Part shown: piece by piece, positions 1 through 10,738 of the stretch
Layout: each line of letters begins with the position of its first letter
Numbering within the stretch: position 1 is the first letter of the stretch
Source: Chloranthus sessilifolius
Taxonomy: Eukaryota; Streptophyta; Magnoliopsida; Chloranthales; Chloranthaceae
DNA: 64,000 nt
Assembly (NCBI GenBank): GCA_021018995.1
Contig: CM037587.1
Coordinates: 15,625,366 to 15,689,365 of the forward strand
Direction: 5' to 3'
Notes under the pieces: generated by a model
What the model was told of the DNA's origin: nothing
Seen by the model: only the letters and a program-made list of their open reading frames with translations
The model's database searches: none
Made by a program: the position numbers and the translations under genes

Positions 1-2472
1 CATTGTAAAACGGCTTTTAGAACACGGTATGGACACTATGAATTTTAGTGATGCCATGATGCCATTTAATGCACGTTTATGGACTTGATGAATCGAGTGT
101 TTAAACCACACTTAGACTCCTGTGTGGTAGTATTTGTTGATGACATCCTAATCTACTCAAAATCAAAAACGGAGCATGAAGAACACTTACGTGTCGCTCT
201 ACGAACCTTGCGTGAACACCAGCTGTATGCCAAGCTCAGCAAATGTGAGTTTTGGCTAGAAAAGGTTAGCTTTCTGGGACATGTCGTCTCCAAGCATGGT
301 GTCACTGTAGATCCCGCTAAGATGGTGAGATCGGGAACAACCAAAAACCGTGACAGACATCCGAAGTTTCCTCGGACTGGCAGGTTATTATCGACGCTTC
401 GTAGAAGGATTTTCAAAAATATCAGGACCTCTTACGAGACTTACAAGAAAGGACTCAAGATTTGAGTGGAGTGAGGCGTGTGAGAAGAGTTTTCAAGAAC
501 TCAAGAAGAGGCTCACCTCAGCTCCAGTTTTAGCCATTCCATCAGGCAGTGGAGGATTCGCAGTTTATAGTGATGCTTCATATAACGGTTTGAGTTGTGT
601 ACTAAATCAATATAAAAAGGTAATAGCTTACGGCTCCAGACAGTTGAAAGAGCACGAAAGGAACTACCCAACACACGATCTGGAGCTAGCAGCAGTCATA
701 TTCGCATTAAAGATATGGCGACATTATCTATACGGAGAAACATTTGAAATCTTCACTGACCACAAAAGCCTCAGATACCTGTTTACACAGAAGGAACTGA
801 ATATGAGGCAGCGTAGGTGGATGGAATTCCTCAAAGATTACGATTGTTCTATACAGTACCATCCAGGCAAAGCTAACGTAGTGGCTGACACCTTGAGTCG
901 AAAGAGTTCGGCCCAGCTGGCTAGACTAATTTCGGGTATACGTCGATGGAAGATGTTGGAGGATCTAGCGTTATGTGGTGCAGACATACAACCACAAGCC
1001 ACAGGAGCCTTCTTAGCCAACATATCAGTGAAGCCAGTGATATTTGAACACATACGAGAACTACAGATGAAAGACCCGATTCTAACAAGGATACATTGAA
1101 ATGTAATTGAAGGTACTACCTCTGAATTTTCAATCAAAGAAGACGGTTCCTTAACATTCAAGGGGCGGCTTTGCATTCCGGACAATGCGGAGTTACGATG
1201 AACGATTCTTGATGAATCCCACAGGTCAAGCTATGCGATTCATCCAGGAAGCACAAAGATGTATCATGACCTGAAAAAGAACTGCTGGTGGAGAGGTTTG
1301 AAACAAGATGTGGCAGAGTACGTGTCACGATGTTTGACGTGCCAACAAGTGAAAATCGATCATAGACACCCCGCAGGCCTATTACAACCTTTACCCATAC
1401 CGGAATGGAAATGGGAATCTATCTCAATGGATTTCATAGTCGGTTTACCGCGAACTGCAAGGAGGCATAACGCCATTTGGGTAGTAGTTGATAGATTGAC
1501 TAAGTCAAGATTTCTTCTTGCCGCATAACACGATGTACACGGCGGGAAGATTAGCAGAACTTTATATGAAGGAGATCGTCCGGTTACATGGGATTCCAAG
1601 TAGCATTGTTTCAGACCGAGACCCATTATATACATCAAAGTTTTGGAGGAAATTCCAAGAAGGAATGGGAACTAAGTTGGATTTCAGTACGGCATTTCAC
1701 CCACAAACAGACGGACAGACTGAGAGGGTCAACCAAGTCATTGAAGACATGCTTAGGGCATGTATGTTAGAATTGCAAGGATCATGGGATCAACATCTAC
1801 CATTGATTGAGTTCGCTTATAATAATAGTTTTCAGACGAGCATTGGGATGGCACCGTATGAAGCCTTGTACGGAAGACGATGTAAGTCCCCAATCAATTG
1901 GGAGGAAATTGGTGAGAAATTCGTTTTGGGACCGGAGCTACTTGAAGATAACGCTGCCATCGTCCGCATGATCAGGGAAAGACTAAAGGCGGCTCAGAGC
2001 GCATGTAAAAGTTATCGACATCAAGCGGACTAGTGTGGACTTTAAAGTGGGTGAACATGTATCGAAAGTACCACCGATGAAGGGAGTGATGAGATTTGGG
2101 AAGAGAGGGAAACTAAGTCCCCGCTATCTTGGACCGTTTGAAGTTTTGGGTCGAGTGGGAGAAGTAGCCTACCGCATTGGTTTGCCACCATTGTTTGATC
2201 AGGTACACAACGTGTTCCACGTATCTATGCTTAGAAAATATCTCAATGACCCTGATCACGTGCTGAGCGGCCAATCATTCGAAATGCATGAAGATATGAC
2301 CATGATTGAAGAACCCGTAGAAATTTTAGATCGGAAGGAACAGGTGTTGCGAACAAAAGTGATTCCCTTAGTGCTTGTCCGATGGAAGAACCATCCGGCC
2401 GAAGAGGCAACGTGGGAACGTGAGGCGGATGTTAAAGAACAACATCCCAAATTGTTCGAAATTGCCAACTAA
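1..2472 (+). pseudogene. pol: E1 pol remnant: RT, RNase H, integrase, chromodomain
   Basis: Replication and integration polyprotein of a chromovirus, broken. The RT catalytic FVDD is near 138-149. RNase H lies at about 550-900, with conserved YSDAS, DHKSL and [10 protein letters not shown] segments. The integrase zinc finger with CLTCQQ is near 1340. The integrase core has D in MDFIVGLP (about 1428), D in SDRDPLYTS (about 1615) and E in TERVNQ (about 1725). The GPFEVLGRVGEVAYR segment (about 2130) is the C-terminal integrase motif, followed by a chromodomain (about 2310-2460) with VRWKNHPAEEATWE. The frame shifts near 325 and near 1510, and in-frame stops occur near 1097, 1199 and 2031. Compared with E6, the stop near 1199 is a CGA-to-TGA change. 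Confidence 0.92.
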
Positions 2473-2869
2473 ATGTTTTCATTCGTTTGAGAATATGTAA
2501 TTACGGGTACTATGAAGGCTATGTATGTTTTCTTTTTTTTGAGATATTTAGATTTCAAACAATATTTGAGCAACTTTTCGCTGAACTCTTGATTGATGAA
2601 ACTAGGGATGTATGGAAACCTAAACGAGCAAGAAGGTACCCAGAAACATCTCTGGTCTCGCTCGAGCGACCACTTGTGTTCGCTCGAGCGAACTACATAA
2701 AATTCAAATCTTCTTCTCGCTTGAGCAAGGTCTAGTGACCGCTCGAGCGAGGTCTTGAACCGCTCGAGCGAGGCATTATAACCGCTCAAGCGAGGATATA
2801 GTATATGATAAAAACTAGTTCTGTTCTCGCTCGAGCGAGAACAGATGACCGCTCGAGCGAGGCGGAACT
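2473..2869 (+). repeat. TCGCTCGAGCGA palindrome array between pol and accessory gene (E1)
   Basis: From 2650 to 2866 there are about eight copies of a palindrome with core TCGCTCGAGCGA. Some keep longer symmetry (TTCGCTCGAGCGAA) and some have decayed by C-to-T (GCTTGAGC, GCTCAAGC). The rest of the stretch is unremarkable A/T-rich spacer after the pol stop. The array stops a few bases before the TATA box of the accessory gene. The same motif forms the LTR array of this element (5177-5430) and both equivalent arrays in E6, so it is family-specific. Confidence 0.9.
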
Positions 2870-2876
2870 ATAAATA
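2868..2876 (+). promoter_or_regulatory. TATA box of E1 accessory gene
   Basis: CTATAAATA lies directly after the last palindrome and about 200 bases before the accessory ATG at 3076. E6 has CTATATATAG at the equivalent place (minus strand, 48268-48277). Its position in both copies suggests the accessory gene has its own promoter, separate from the LTR. No transcript evidence is available here. Confidence 0.6.
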
Positions 2877-3075
2877 TGGCAGAGGCAATGGCGCCTGTTC
2901 ATCTTCAAGCGAAAGGAAGAAGAGACGAACAAGGGGGTTAGGGCAAGCAATTTTCAATCTTTTCGATCCGTTTCCAGCCGGATTTCGACCATCTGATCCG
3001 TTAAGACTACTCTTTTAGGTAAAATCTACTCATCCCTAAAATTTTTCTTGTCTCTTTAAACCCTTTAAATACCAA

Positions 3076-4338
3076 ATGGCTTCAAGCCCAAACCCCCAAC
3101 CTAAGAGGCGTCAAAGAACAAAGCGCCACAAACCTCGCAACCATCATCAAACCCGCCCTCTGCTCCAATCACACTGGATGATTGGTGGGGAGCAAAAATT
3201 TTTGAAGCCGAATGGGAAATACATCCCTCTTGTTTCGGAGATCCGGCGTCCACCCAGTGGACATCGGACTTTATCACCAACAATCAGCTCAAGACCCTGC
3301 TTACGCCGTTCGGGGATCGATACTACCCGAGGCTAGTGAAACTGTTCTACCAGACCTTAAACATGAGCATCGATGAGGACGCCATACTTGTTACCATCGA
3401 TGGTAATGAGTTAATTTTCAGATGTGCCGACATTTCCTCAATCATGAAGTGTCCCCACATCTACACTCCTAGCCCACTCATCCTACCACCTTTTTCTGGG
3501 AACGTAGATTTCCCAACGATCATCTCCGACATCACTGGCGGTAGGTCCGCCTCGGGACAATCTATCACCCGGTCACAACTACCGCCGCGCATGTGGCTTT
3601 TAGACATTATCTTTAAAAAGAATTTGCACCCAACCGGCCATGACCAAGAACGCCGAGATGCGTTTTTGCGAGCACTACATACCGCATTTCACAATAGGTG
3701 GATCAACGCACCTATGGTTGTCATAAAAGGCATGGCGCATGCCTACAAAAGGAATGTAAGGGGTGCTGTCCCTCCACCAATCAACCGATTACCGTATGCA
3801 CGGTTGATTTCCCGACTTTTAGACTCACGAAATGGGAAGGGAGGATTTAGGATCCGGGAGGACGAGTTATTCCTCACCGACAACGTCGTCCCATACCTCG
3901 CCCAAGACTGGAGCCGAAACCTTAAGAGCCTCCAAACCCGGCGTCCGACAAGAAGAGAAGCAGGTCTCCCGATTAGCCACCCATCAAGCACCGGTAGGAC
4001 CGACTACCCCCTCTACCTCAGTTCCGCAGCCTATACCCACTACAGACACGGGCATGATGCGGGAGATCCTCCAGCAAGGGCGGGCGATCAGGTTGCATCA
4101 GAGGTTCCAGGAGGCGCTACTCATAGACCTCATGGGCCAGGCATACCCGCAGTCTTACATGCAGCGCGTAGGTGCCATGAGGGACGCTATTTTTGGAGCA
4201 TCTAGCTCCGGCCCGACTATGAGGAGCGCCACAGTGGGTACCACAGCCGTCACGGTGGACAATGGCGATGATGATGGCGAGGACGACGATGGCGAGGACT
4301 ACGACGACGACAACGACTATGAAGAGGATGAGGATTAG
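3076..4338 (+). pseudogene. E1 accessory gene, putative plant transposon protein type, acidic tail
   Basis: Extra gene of roughly 410 codons between the chromodomain and the 3' LTR, in sense orientation. It starts MASSPNPQPK with a basic, proline-rich N-terminus. After an early frameshift (about 3110) it continues with LDDWWGAKIFE and a globular region (3330-3930) containing KLFYQ, DEDAILVTIDGNE and HIYTPSPLILPPFSGN. This resembles the domain usually named putative plant transposon protein (my recollection of PF20167), often found as an extra gene in plant LTR elements. A second frameshift near 3940 leads to a C-terminal part ending in about 25 mostly Asp/Glu residues. E6 has a homologous copy on the minus strand (46803-48068). 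The biochemical function is unknown. Confidence 0.8.
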
Positions 4339-4658
4339 ATAGTAACAAACATTTGAACACTTGGCATGTAATATTTTGAAACTTTTGATATGTAGGTTAA
4401 AATTTTCTTCAAACTATCGTGACATGAATGTCACAAGGTTTTGTTTGGGTAGATGATAAATATTTATGGGATGAGATATCGATAATAATTTGGTTAATTG
4501 TTTTGTTTTTGTTGTATGAAAAATTGTGGGCATGACCAACACTCAAAATGCGCAATTTATGTAAATTTCGATTTGATATGCTAGTATGACGTAAGTGGTA
4601 CCTGGTTAAGAAAATAATATCGATTTTCGAGGGCGAAAATCTTATAAGTTGGGGTGAT
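4339..4658 (+). other. E1 3' untranslated region and polypurine tract
   Basis: A/T-rich stretch between the accessory stop and the LTR. It ends in ATAAGTTGGGGTGAT (4644-4658), the likely polypurine tract for plus-strand priming, placed directly before the TG of the LTR. A matching tract lies in E6 at 46454-46468 on the other strand. A short inverted pair, GTGACATGAATGTCAC, occurs near 4419-4434 and is partly kept in E6. Confidence 0.75.
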
Positions 4659-4798
4659 TGTCACAACCCAGATTTTTCACTGATTTGTGCACGGCACGCA
4701 TACACACATAGGTATATGTGTTTCACAAAGAGACCAAAACGACCCAAATACTTTAAGTGTGTACGTGGGAAACACACCAGTATATCCCAAAAATTTTA

Positions 4799-4808
4799 GA
4801 TATAAAAG
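4799..4808 (+). promoter_or_regulatory. Probable LTR TATA box (E1)
   Basis: GATATAAAAG about 140 bases into the LTR. The equivalent place in the E6 LTR has AGTATATAAGTG (minus strand, near 46310). If this is the promoter, U3 is very short and the palindrome array of the LTR lies downstream of the start site, in the transcribed leader. Confidence 0.5.
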
Positions 4809-5176
4809 TGAAGAAGAGAGAAAGGAGCCCTTACATAAATCTATTCTAACCTAAATAGAGAGAAGGAGAATATAGAGAGAAAGAAGAAAAGAGCCTGGTA
4901 GAGAACTAGGGTTCGTTGAGACTTAGGTCGGCAAAGGAGATCAGAGGAAACGACGGGAGGACGAATCAGGGAGGCCGGATATCCGAGTAGATATTCAAAT
5001 CATAAATCAGACCGGTGCGGTTTCATCGTCAGAGGTACGTTAAGGACATGATAGATGCCTAGGAATGTTTTAAGTAGTAGGAAAGAGGTTGGCTAAATGT
5101 TTCCTTGTATAAGATAAAGGGTAAATGATGAGTGGAAGCATATTCTCGATCTTGATCGAGGGACAAATCGTTGTTC

Positions 5177-5430
5177 CTCGCTCGCGCGGTCTAAAAAGGC
5201 TCGCTCGAGCGAGGATGAACAGATATAAGCATGACTCTAGGCTCGCTCGAGCGGTCCCTAAAACTAAAGGGGAGCTCGCTCGAGCGAGGGTCCACAGTCA
5301 TATTTCGAAAACTCATTTTAACCGCTCGAGCGACCTCAATTTAACCGCTCGAGCGAGGTCAATAGACCGCTCGAGCGAAGTCAAGTGACCGCTCGAGCGA
5401 GGATAATTGACCGTGCGAGCGAGGTCTGGT
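5177..5430 (+). repeat. Palindrome array in E1 LTR
   Basis: About nine copies of a near-palindrome with core CGCTCGAGCG. The first four have the form CTCGCTCGAGCGGT. The last five are its reverse complement, ACCGCTCGAGCGAGG, so the array is itself arranged as an inverted repeat. Spacing in the second half is about 22-24 bases. One copy has decayed to GTGCGAGCG. Confidence 0.9.
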
Positions 5431-6346
5431 GACCACTCAGATCTTGGTTTTTGTCGAATATGAGAACTTGGGGGTCATACACCCCAATGACTTTAGATTA
5501 TTCTAAAACTATTTTTAAAAAAATGTAGGTTGATGCGTTATAACCCTCTACGAGCAGGCATGCCTTGAGATTCGTCGAGGTAGGGAATATTCTCGAAACA
5601 TGTGCATTATTCTGTGAACTCATATGTGTAGTATAGTCTATTTAAATAGTGTATTCCATAAACCCTCATGATAAGGGCGTGTGTGTGTGTTCCAATGTGG
5701 AAAATCCTGAGGTCCCCAGGGGACGAAAGATAATGTGGTTCAATCAAAGAAAGGTGAAATAGAACCATGGGGCATCCCAGGGATGCGTAAGAAAACAAAC
5801 AGAGAAACAAAAATAACGTGATAAGGCCTAATGGGATATATTTAGCACAATCACGGTGAATAACTATATGTAAAGCACATTGATATTTTTATTATTTAAG
5901 GTTGATTAGAATACCCCACCGACGTAGCGGGATAACCACATCGACTCGGCGGATATCCGTGACTGCACGTGACCAATCATACATTTATAACACATCCGGG
6001 GATGTAGATTGAGAATAGACCCCACCGCCTATGAGAAATGGGTTGGCAAGATTCTAGGAATACACATAACAACTGTCTAGTTAGACGACGATTGTGGGTA
6101 TTCCATCGGGGCTCGATGCTATATTGCTCGAGGATTACTTAAGTTAAAATTTAAGTGATTAGGCCAAGTTCACAACCAAACTCATAAAGAGATGAAACAA
6201 AACTATGCTAAGTAGTGGTCGGAACCATTGGGTTACCCCTATTACTCAAATTGTTGTACATAAGTGTTTTCTTGAGAATTTTATGTTTGTTAAGTTACTG
6301 ACCTATGTGTGAAGGATGATCTATATGTTCTTTTGTTTTCCCTATG

Positions 6347-6388
6347 GAGCTAGGATGTAGCTCACCCCTTAGACTATACGTCGCAGGT
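6347..6388 (+). promoter_or_regulatory. Conserved LTR stem-loop block (E1 copy)
   Basis: GAGCTA-GGATG-TAGCTC can fold as a 6-bp stem with a 5-base loop. It is followed by CACCCCTTAGACTATACG and TCGCAGGT. The same block occurs in E2, E6 (both LTRs), E7 (both LTRs), E8 and, diverged, E9, always about 410-475 bases before the 3' end of the LTR. The role is unknown; a 3'-end, packaging or other RNA signal would fit its constancy. Confidence 0.7.
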
Positions 6389-6839
6389 CCAGGACTAGCG
6401 GCAGCAAGGACTTCGGGTGAAGTTAATCCAAGGGCATCGGTGTCCCTGCCCACAGAAGAGTCAGAACCTCCTCTTGAGGAATTTTTTTAGGAAACCCGCT
6501 GCATACTCAGAGAGTGAGTTGAGAGAATACTATGTATGGCTGGTATATCGAGCCTCTTTATTTAGAGTGTTTTAAATTTCTGCCTCTTGATAAGACGTCT
6601 AGGATGAATAATTTCAATTAAACATTTGGGTAAGTTCTTATGTCCATGAATTGGCATGGGACAAGGACAGCCTTGCGAGATCAACTATATTGTCTTTTAT
6701 TTCGATTTAGAGTAGTCGCATGTGCTTAAATTATAGTTTGGCTGTATATATCGACGAGTTATGATATGAAGTTAAGGCACGGCCTTGGAGGTCGTGCAGA
6801 TGGCACGGATTTCGGGATGCCGAATTTCAGGCTGTCACA

Positions 6840-8157
6840 ATCGGCTTCCTTGCTTGTATAGGTCATGGCATAGCAACTGAAGCCGTCTTCCCTTTGTTCA
6901 CCTAAGGGCAATCTTTGATCAGGTGGCCCACCTTTAAACATTTGAAATAGCCTCGAGTTCCCTGCCTATAATCCGATGTCTTGTGAGACTTACCACACTT
7001 AGCATAAGTCTCTCGCGGTGTGGAAGATGCAGCTCGTGAGAAACTCTGTATAACTGTAGCTCCAGTAGTGATAACAGGGCTCTCATATCGTATCGGCCTC
7101 CCCGACGTGAGCAATGGAAATCTCTGCTGGTTGGTGTGCTGCGCCGGTCTTTGATACCGTCCTTGGAATGGTGGTCTCTGATTGTGGGCTACAAATCTTG
7201 ACTTTTTGTTCACCGGCTCGTAGTTCCCCGTTCTACTCTGATTTGTGTTTCCTCTTCCCTGCTGCTCCCTCTGGCGATATTTATTATTATTTTCTTCTTC
7301 TACTACTAGCCCTTGCTCATGACCTCTCCATAGGTCCTCATCTGGAATGGTGCTACTCCTCCCCTCACGTCCGGTCTCAACCCTTGTTGAAACCTCTTCA
7401 CTCTTGTCATCTCTGTGATAACATAGTCGAGCGCGAAGCGAGCAAGTCACATGAATTCCACTCCATACTCTCTAATAGTCATCTTCCCTTGCATGAGTTG
7501 CAAACTGTATTTCCATTTGATTCCTCATCACTTCTAGGAAATACTGTTTGTTGAACTCCTCAACGAACTCCTCCCACGTCCAGGGCAAATCTGGGGTCTC
7601 CTGAGCCTTAGTCCGTGAAACGGACTTCCACCAAAGCCCAGCTCCCCCATCTAACATGTAGGCTGCCCAATGGACGCTCTCGTCCTCTATGCACATGAGC
7701 ACACAAAACACTTTCTCCATCTCACTTGGTTAATTTTTAGCCGTCATGGGCTCCGCCTGCCCTGAAAATCTAGGAAGTCTCATCCTCCTAAACTTCAAAA
7801 TCAGAAGACATCGGCGATTCGAGCCATTGGAGGTGTAGGTGGTCGCCGTGGCGTATGAGCTGCCAAGGATGCTGCCTATTGTGCCATGGTAGTCACCATG
7901 GTTTCCATAGTGTGCATCATCCTCTGAAGCTTATCTCTATCTTCATTTCGTTCTCTGATTCTCTCCTGTTCCCTCTGATCTCGATCCTGACAATCTCGAT
8001 CCCGATTCTCTGCCTAATCTTGGCTCTCTTGGCCACCACTGCCTGAAGCCCCTCTATCTCCCAAAGTCACTTGATTGGTATCTGAGATGAAATCATCTTG
8101 ACTACGCAAATTCCTATTATGACTGCCCCTAGGTCGGCCTCTTCCTCTAGAAAACAT
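6840..8157 (-). pseudogene. gag: E2 gag remnant
   Basis: Capsid/nucleocapsid gene. The likely start is ATG at 8157, giving a short Arg/Gly-rich N-terminus like that of E6 and E7. The capsid core is readable at 7472-7720 with AAYMLDGGAGLWWKSVSR and EEFNKQYFLEVMRNQMEIQF. A second piece (6902-7450) holds EEENNNKYRQREQQGRG and a degenerate double zinc knuckle, with CAKCGKSH at about 6990. Frameshifts separate the pieces. The 3' end is lost where E1 inserted, at a point matching about 52335 of E6, before the protease. Confidence 0.85.
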
Positions 8158-8246
8158 CACAGTCTGCACGTAAAACCAAAGTTTCATTAGCAGAAGTCCC
8201 TATGCTCTGACAAAAATAATGATTGTCAAAATTTCCAAACGAAAAT

Positions 8247-8260
8247 GCTCTGATACCAAC
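8247..8260 (-). other. E2 primer binding site, initiator Met-tRNA type
   Basis: On the minus strand the sequence directly after the LTR is GTTGGTATCAGAGC. TGGTATCAGAGC is the standard complement to the 3' end of plant initiator Met-tRNA used by chromoviruses. This fixes the LTR edge at 8261. Confidence 0.9.
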
Positions 8261-8729
8261 TGTGACAGCCCGAATTTCAGTGCCCTGATACCCGTGCCAT
8301 TAGCACGATCCTCCAGACCGTGCCCCATAGATCTGAGCGAAACATTGGTATAGCAAGCAACATTTAAACAAGATAAGACAAATAACTGCACGATATGGAA
8401 ATAAATATGCTAATCTAGGCATAAACTCAAAAGACAGTTCTACTTTCATGCCGATGCATGAACAGAGAACTGATTCGAACCATCGGTGATAAACAGATCA
8501 CCTCAGATGGTTCACCAAAAGAATTATATCATTTAAATACATTGTTTCTCAAAATAAAGGCTTAACATACCAAGCCGCACAAAATGCTCTCAAAACTCTC
8601 CCTATCAAAGTACATAGTGAAGTCTCCTAGAAGAAGTCCTCGAGAGGAGGCTCTAGCTTGCCTCCGAGCACGAAGTCTAAATCCCTCGGATCAACATCTC
8701 CCGAAGCCTCTACGGCTACAAGCAAAGGA

Positions 8730-8771
8730 CCTGCGACGTATAGTCTAAAGGGTGAGCTACATCCTAGCTCA
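8730..8771 (-). promoter_or_regulatory. Conserved LTR stem-loop block (E2 copy)
   Basis: Reverse complement of the E1 block, with the stem GAGCTA/TAGCTC and GGATG loop intact, followed by CACCCTTTAGACTATACG and TCGCAGGT. It starts 469 bases from the LTR 3' tip, against 451 in E1. Confidence 0.7.
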
Positions 8772-9746
8772 ATAGGGAACAACACACTGAACATATAAGT
8801 CACATCCTCACATATATTTCATGATATTATTAACATGATGTATTTATGAACTTGCTGGGAAACAGTTTAAATGATTACAATATGCATTGAAGTTTTACTG
8901 GTGGTTTACATGTTACATTTATTATCAACTATTCATGAATTACACTGAATAAGCCTAAAGAAACTTAAATCTTCAACTTAAGTAATCCCAGAGCAATATA
9001 GCATCGAGCCCCGATGGAATACCCTCCATCATTGTCTAAATAGACAGTTGTCATGAATATATCACTTTGAATACTATCCAGGTCCCTTTCTCAAAGGCGA
9101 TGGGGTCTAATCTCATCTCAACATCCCTGGGATGTGCTACTGTGTATGGATAGACCGCCGTACCGGTGTACGAATTTGCCGCCGTACCGGTCACAGATAT
9201 TCTGCCGAGTCAGTCATGGGTATCCCGCCACGTCGATGGGGTATTTTGTTCAAACCTTGAATAACAAAAATATCAGGTGCTTTACATATAGTTATTCACC
9301 GTGTAGATGTGCTACTTTATATCAATTAGACCTTATCAGTCTTTGTTCAATCTTACTTTACAATCTCACTTACATCCCTGGGATGTCTAACTTACTCGCA
9401 TCACACTGATGCCTTTATCACTGTCTCATCCCCTGTGGATGTCTCATTTTCATATGCTTACTTGGTGTCACACACACACACTTGGAGATTATATGATTCA
9501 TTTCATTTTTATATCACTACATACATGCTCTTGTAATCAAAGTACATGTTCAAGGTGTTCTCTACCTCAAGTGTCTGATTGTCCAAGCATCATGGTCCCA
9601 CACGGCTCCTTATGCTTGCCTTAGCTAGTACCACCTATGGTACATCATAACGTATGCACAACATTAATAAGAATGCAATAGAAAAGGTCCAAGACCCTCC
9701 ATGAACCACAATGTTCAACTAAGAAGTCAACTCAAACTGCCAAAAT

Positions 9747-10142
9747 TGATTAATCGATCTCCAAAATCGATTAATCGAAACCCTAAATTGATTAATAGAT
9801 TCTCAATTTGATTAATCAAAATCCAAAATCGATTAATCGATCCCAAATCGATTAATCGAAAGTCCACAATCAATTAATCGATTCCCAAATCGATTAATCG
9901 AAATCCACAATCGATTAATCGATTCTCAAATCGATTAATCGATTTTTCAAAGCCTTATTTCTCCAGCCACTGGAGGTACTCAGTCGATTAGTCGAATTCT
10001 AAATCGATTAATCGAATTTCTAAATTGATTAATCGATTTCAAGATCGATTAATCGAACTCGGGCTTTTATGCTTTTTCAACTTCCAAACTAAAATCGATT
10101 AATCGATTCTCCAAATCGATTAATCAATCGATTAATCGATTT
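9747..10142 (-). repeat. TCGATTAATCGA palindrome array in E2 LTR
   Basis: About 17 copies of the perfect palindrome TCGATTAATCGA or one-base variants, roughly every 20 bases, interrupted near 9950-9985 and 10060-10090 by unrelated sequence. Variants (TTGATTAATCGA, TTGATTAATCAA) are mostly C-to-T or G-to-A. It lies about 600-990 bases from the LTR start, a place like that of the arrays in the E1/E6 and E8 LTRs, but the motif is different. Confidence 0.92.
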
Positions 10143-10738
10143 GGCCATAACTCAGCCCCTTTTCGGGTTGTTCGTCCAAATCTTTTTCTTCTTATTTTTC
10201 TATCATTTTCATCATTTTAATTCATCATTTACATCATCTATTGACTGAATTTAATCATCAAAACTCATGCATTTAAATCTAACAAAACTCATCTTAAATC
10301 AATCTCTTATAGAATGGATTGGTTAGTCTAATGGCTAGGGTTCCAGATGTTGCTCCAGTGATTCCAATCACGTTGAATCCGGCATTTATTGCTTGATCCC
10401 GTCTTAAATTCGCAATGTGCCACAACCTCCTTAGCATTCACCCTTCTCCTCTCTCTCTCTCTCTCTTCTTAACTTCTATCACCAACCAAACAAGAGAAAT
10501 AACTTCTCTTTAGGTTATTAAACCTTAGAACTCCTCTTGCTTTGGTGTTGAGCAGATACACCAGAGATAGGTATACGTGACCCTTAACTAACACCATACA
10601 CTATGCTTAGGGTCATACTACATCACAAAATACTTTCTTTCTTAAGTCTACTATTTGATCATCACTTGGTCAACCTACGACCAATCGGGCATGAATCCCA
10701 AGGTCACTGTTCATCGCTCAATTTTCGAGGATATTACA

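Larger units (their letters stand above)
1..6839 (+). mobile_element. E1: Tekay/Del-like Ty3 chromovirus, 3' part
   Basis: Sense-strand LTR retrotransposon that enters the window inside its reverse transcriptase and runs through RNase H, integrase, chromodomain, an accessory gene and a complete 3' LTR ending in TGTCACA at 6839. The integrase plus C-terminal chromodomain identifies a chromovirus, and the sequence matches E6 throughout, which shows a Tekay/Del-type layout. The right flank (from 6840) continues a minus-strand gag that belongs to E2, so E1 was inserted into E2. The right target duplication would begin ATCGG, but its partner is outside the window. Many frameshifts and stops show that this copy is dead. 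Confidence 0.9.
4659..6839 (+). repeat. E1 3' LTR (2,181 bp)
   Basis: Begins TGTCACAACCC after the polypurine tract and ends GGCTGTCACA. The two LTRs of E6 (44247-46453, 53729-55889) are the same family in reverse. Inside are a TATA box about 140 bases from the start, the CTCGAGCG palindrome array, and a stem-loop block near 6347-6388. It also has a CACGGTGAATAACTATATGTA-like block near 5850 and a block with a CCACCGACGTAGCGGGAT core near 5915, both shared with other LTR families in the window. Confidence 0.92.
6840..10738 (-). mobile_element. E2: Tekay-like element, 5' LTR and gag fragment
   Basis: Minus-strand element represented by a 5' LTR (8261-10738), a primer site and most of gag. It is cut at 6839/6840 by the insertion of E1, so the rest of pol should lie left of the window. 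The LTR starts (minus strand) TGTAATATCC rather than TGTCACAACC and has a different palindrome array, so it is a separate family from E1/E6. The gag is clearly homologous to that of E6. Confidence 0.85.
8261..10738 (-). repeat. E2 5' LTR (2,478 bp)
   Basis: Minus-strand LTR whose 3' tip is at 8261 (TGTGACAGCCCG on the + strand) and whose 5' tip TGTAATATCC is at 10738. It contains the conserved stem-loop block (8730-8771), the TTATTCACCGTG block near 9290, a CT microsatellite near 10446-10470 and the TCGATTAATCGA array. The bases after its 5' tip are ACCAA; the matching target duplication would be outside the window. Confidence 0.85.

Noticed and set aside
7114-7554. Reading frame opposite E2 gag
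   Set aside because: Shadow of the minus-strand gag, which has recognisable capsid and zinc-knuckle motifs.
10321-10400. Possible tRNA-like sequence near GGTTAGTCTAATGGCTAGGGTTCCAG
   Set aside because: It has a B-box-like GGGTTCCAG but no cloverleaf pairing could be built, and it lies within the E2 LTR.
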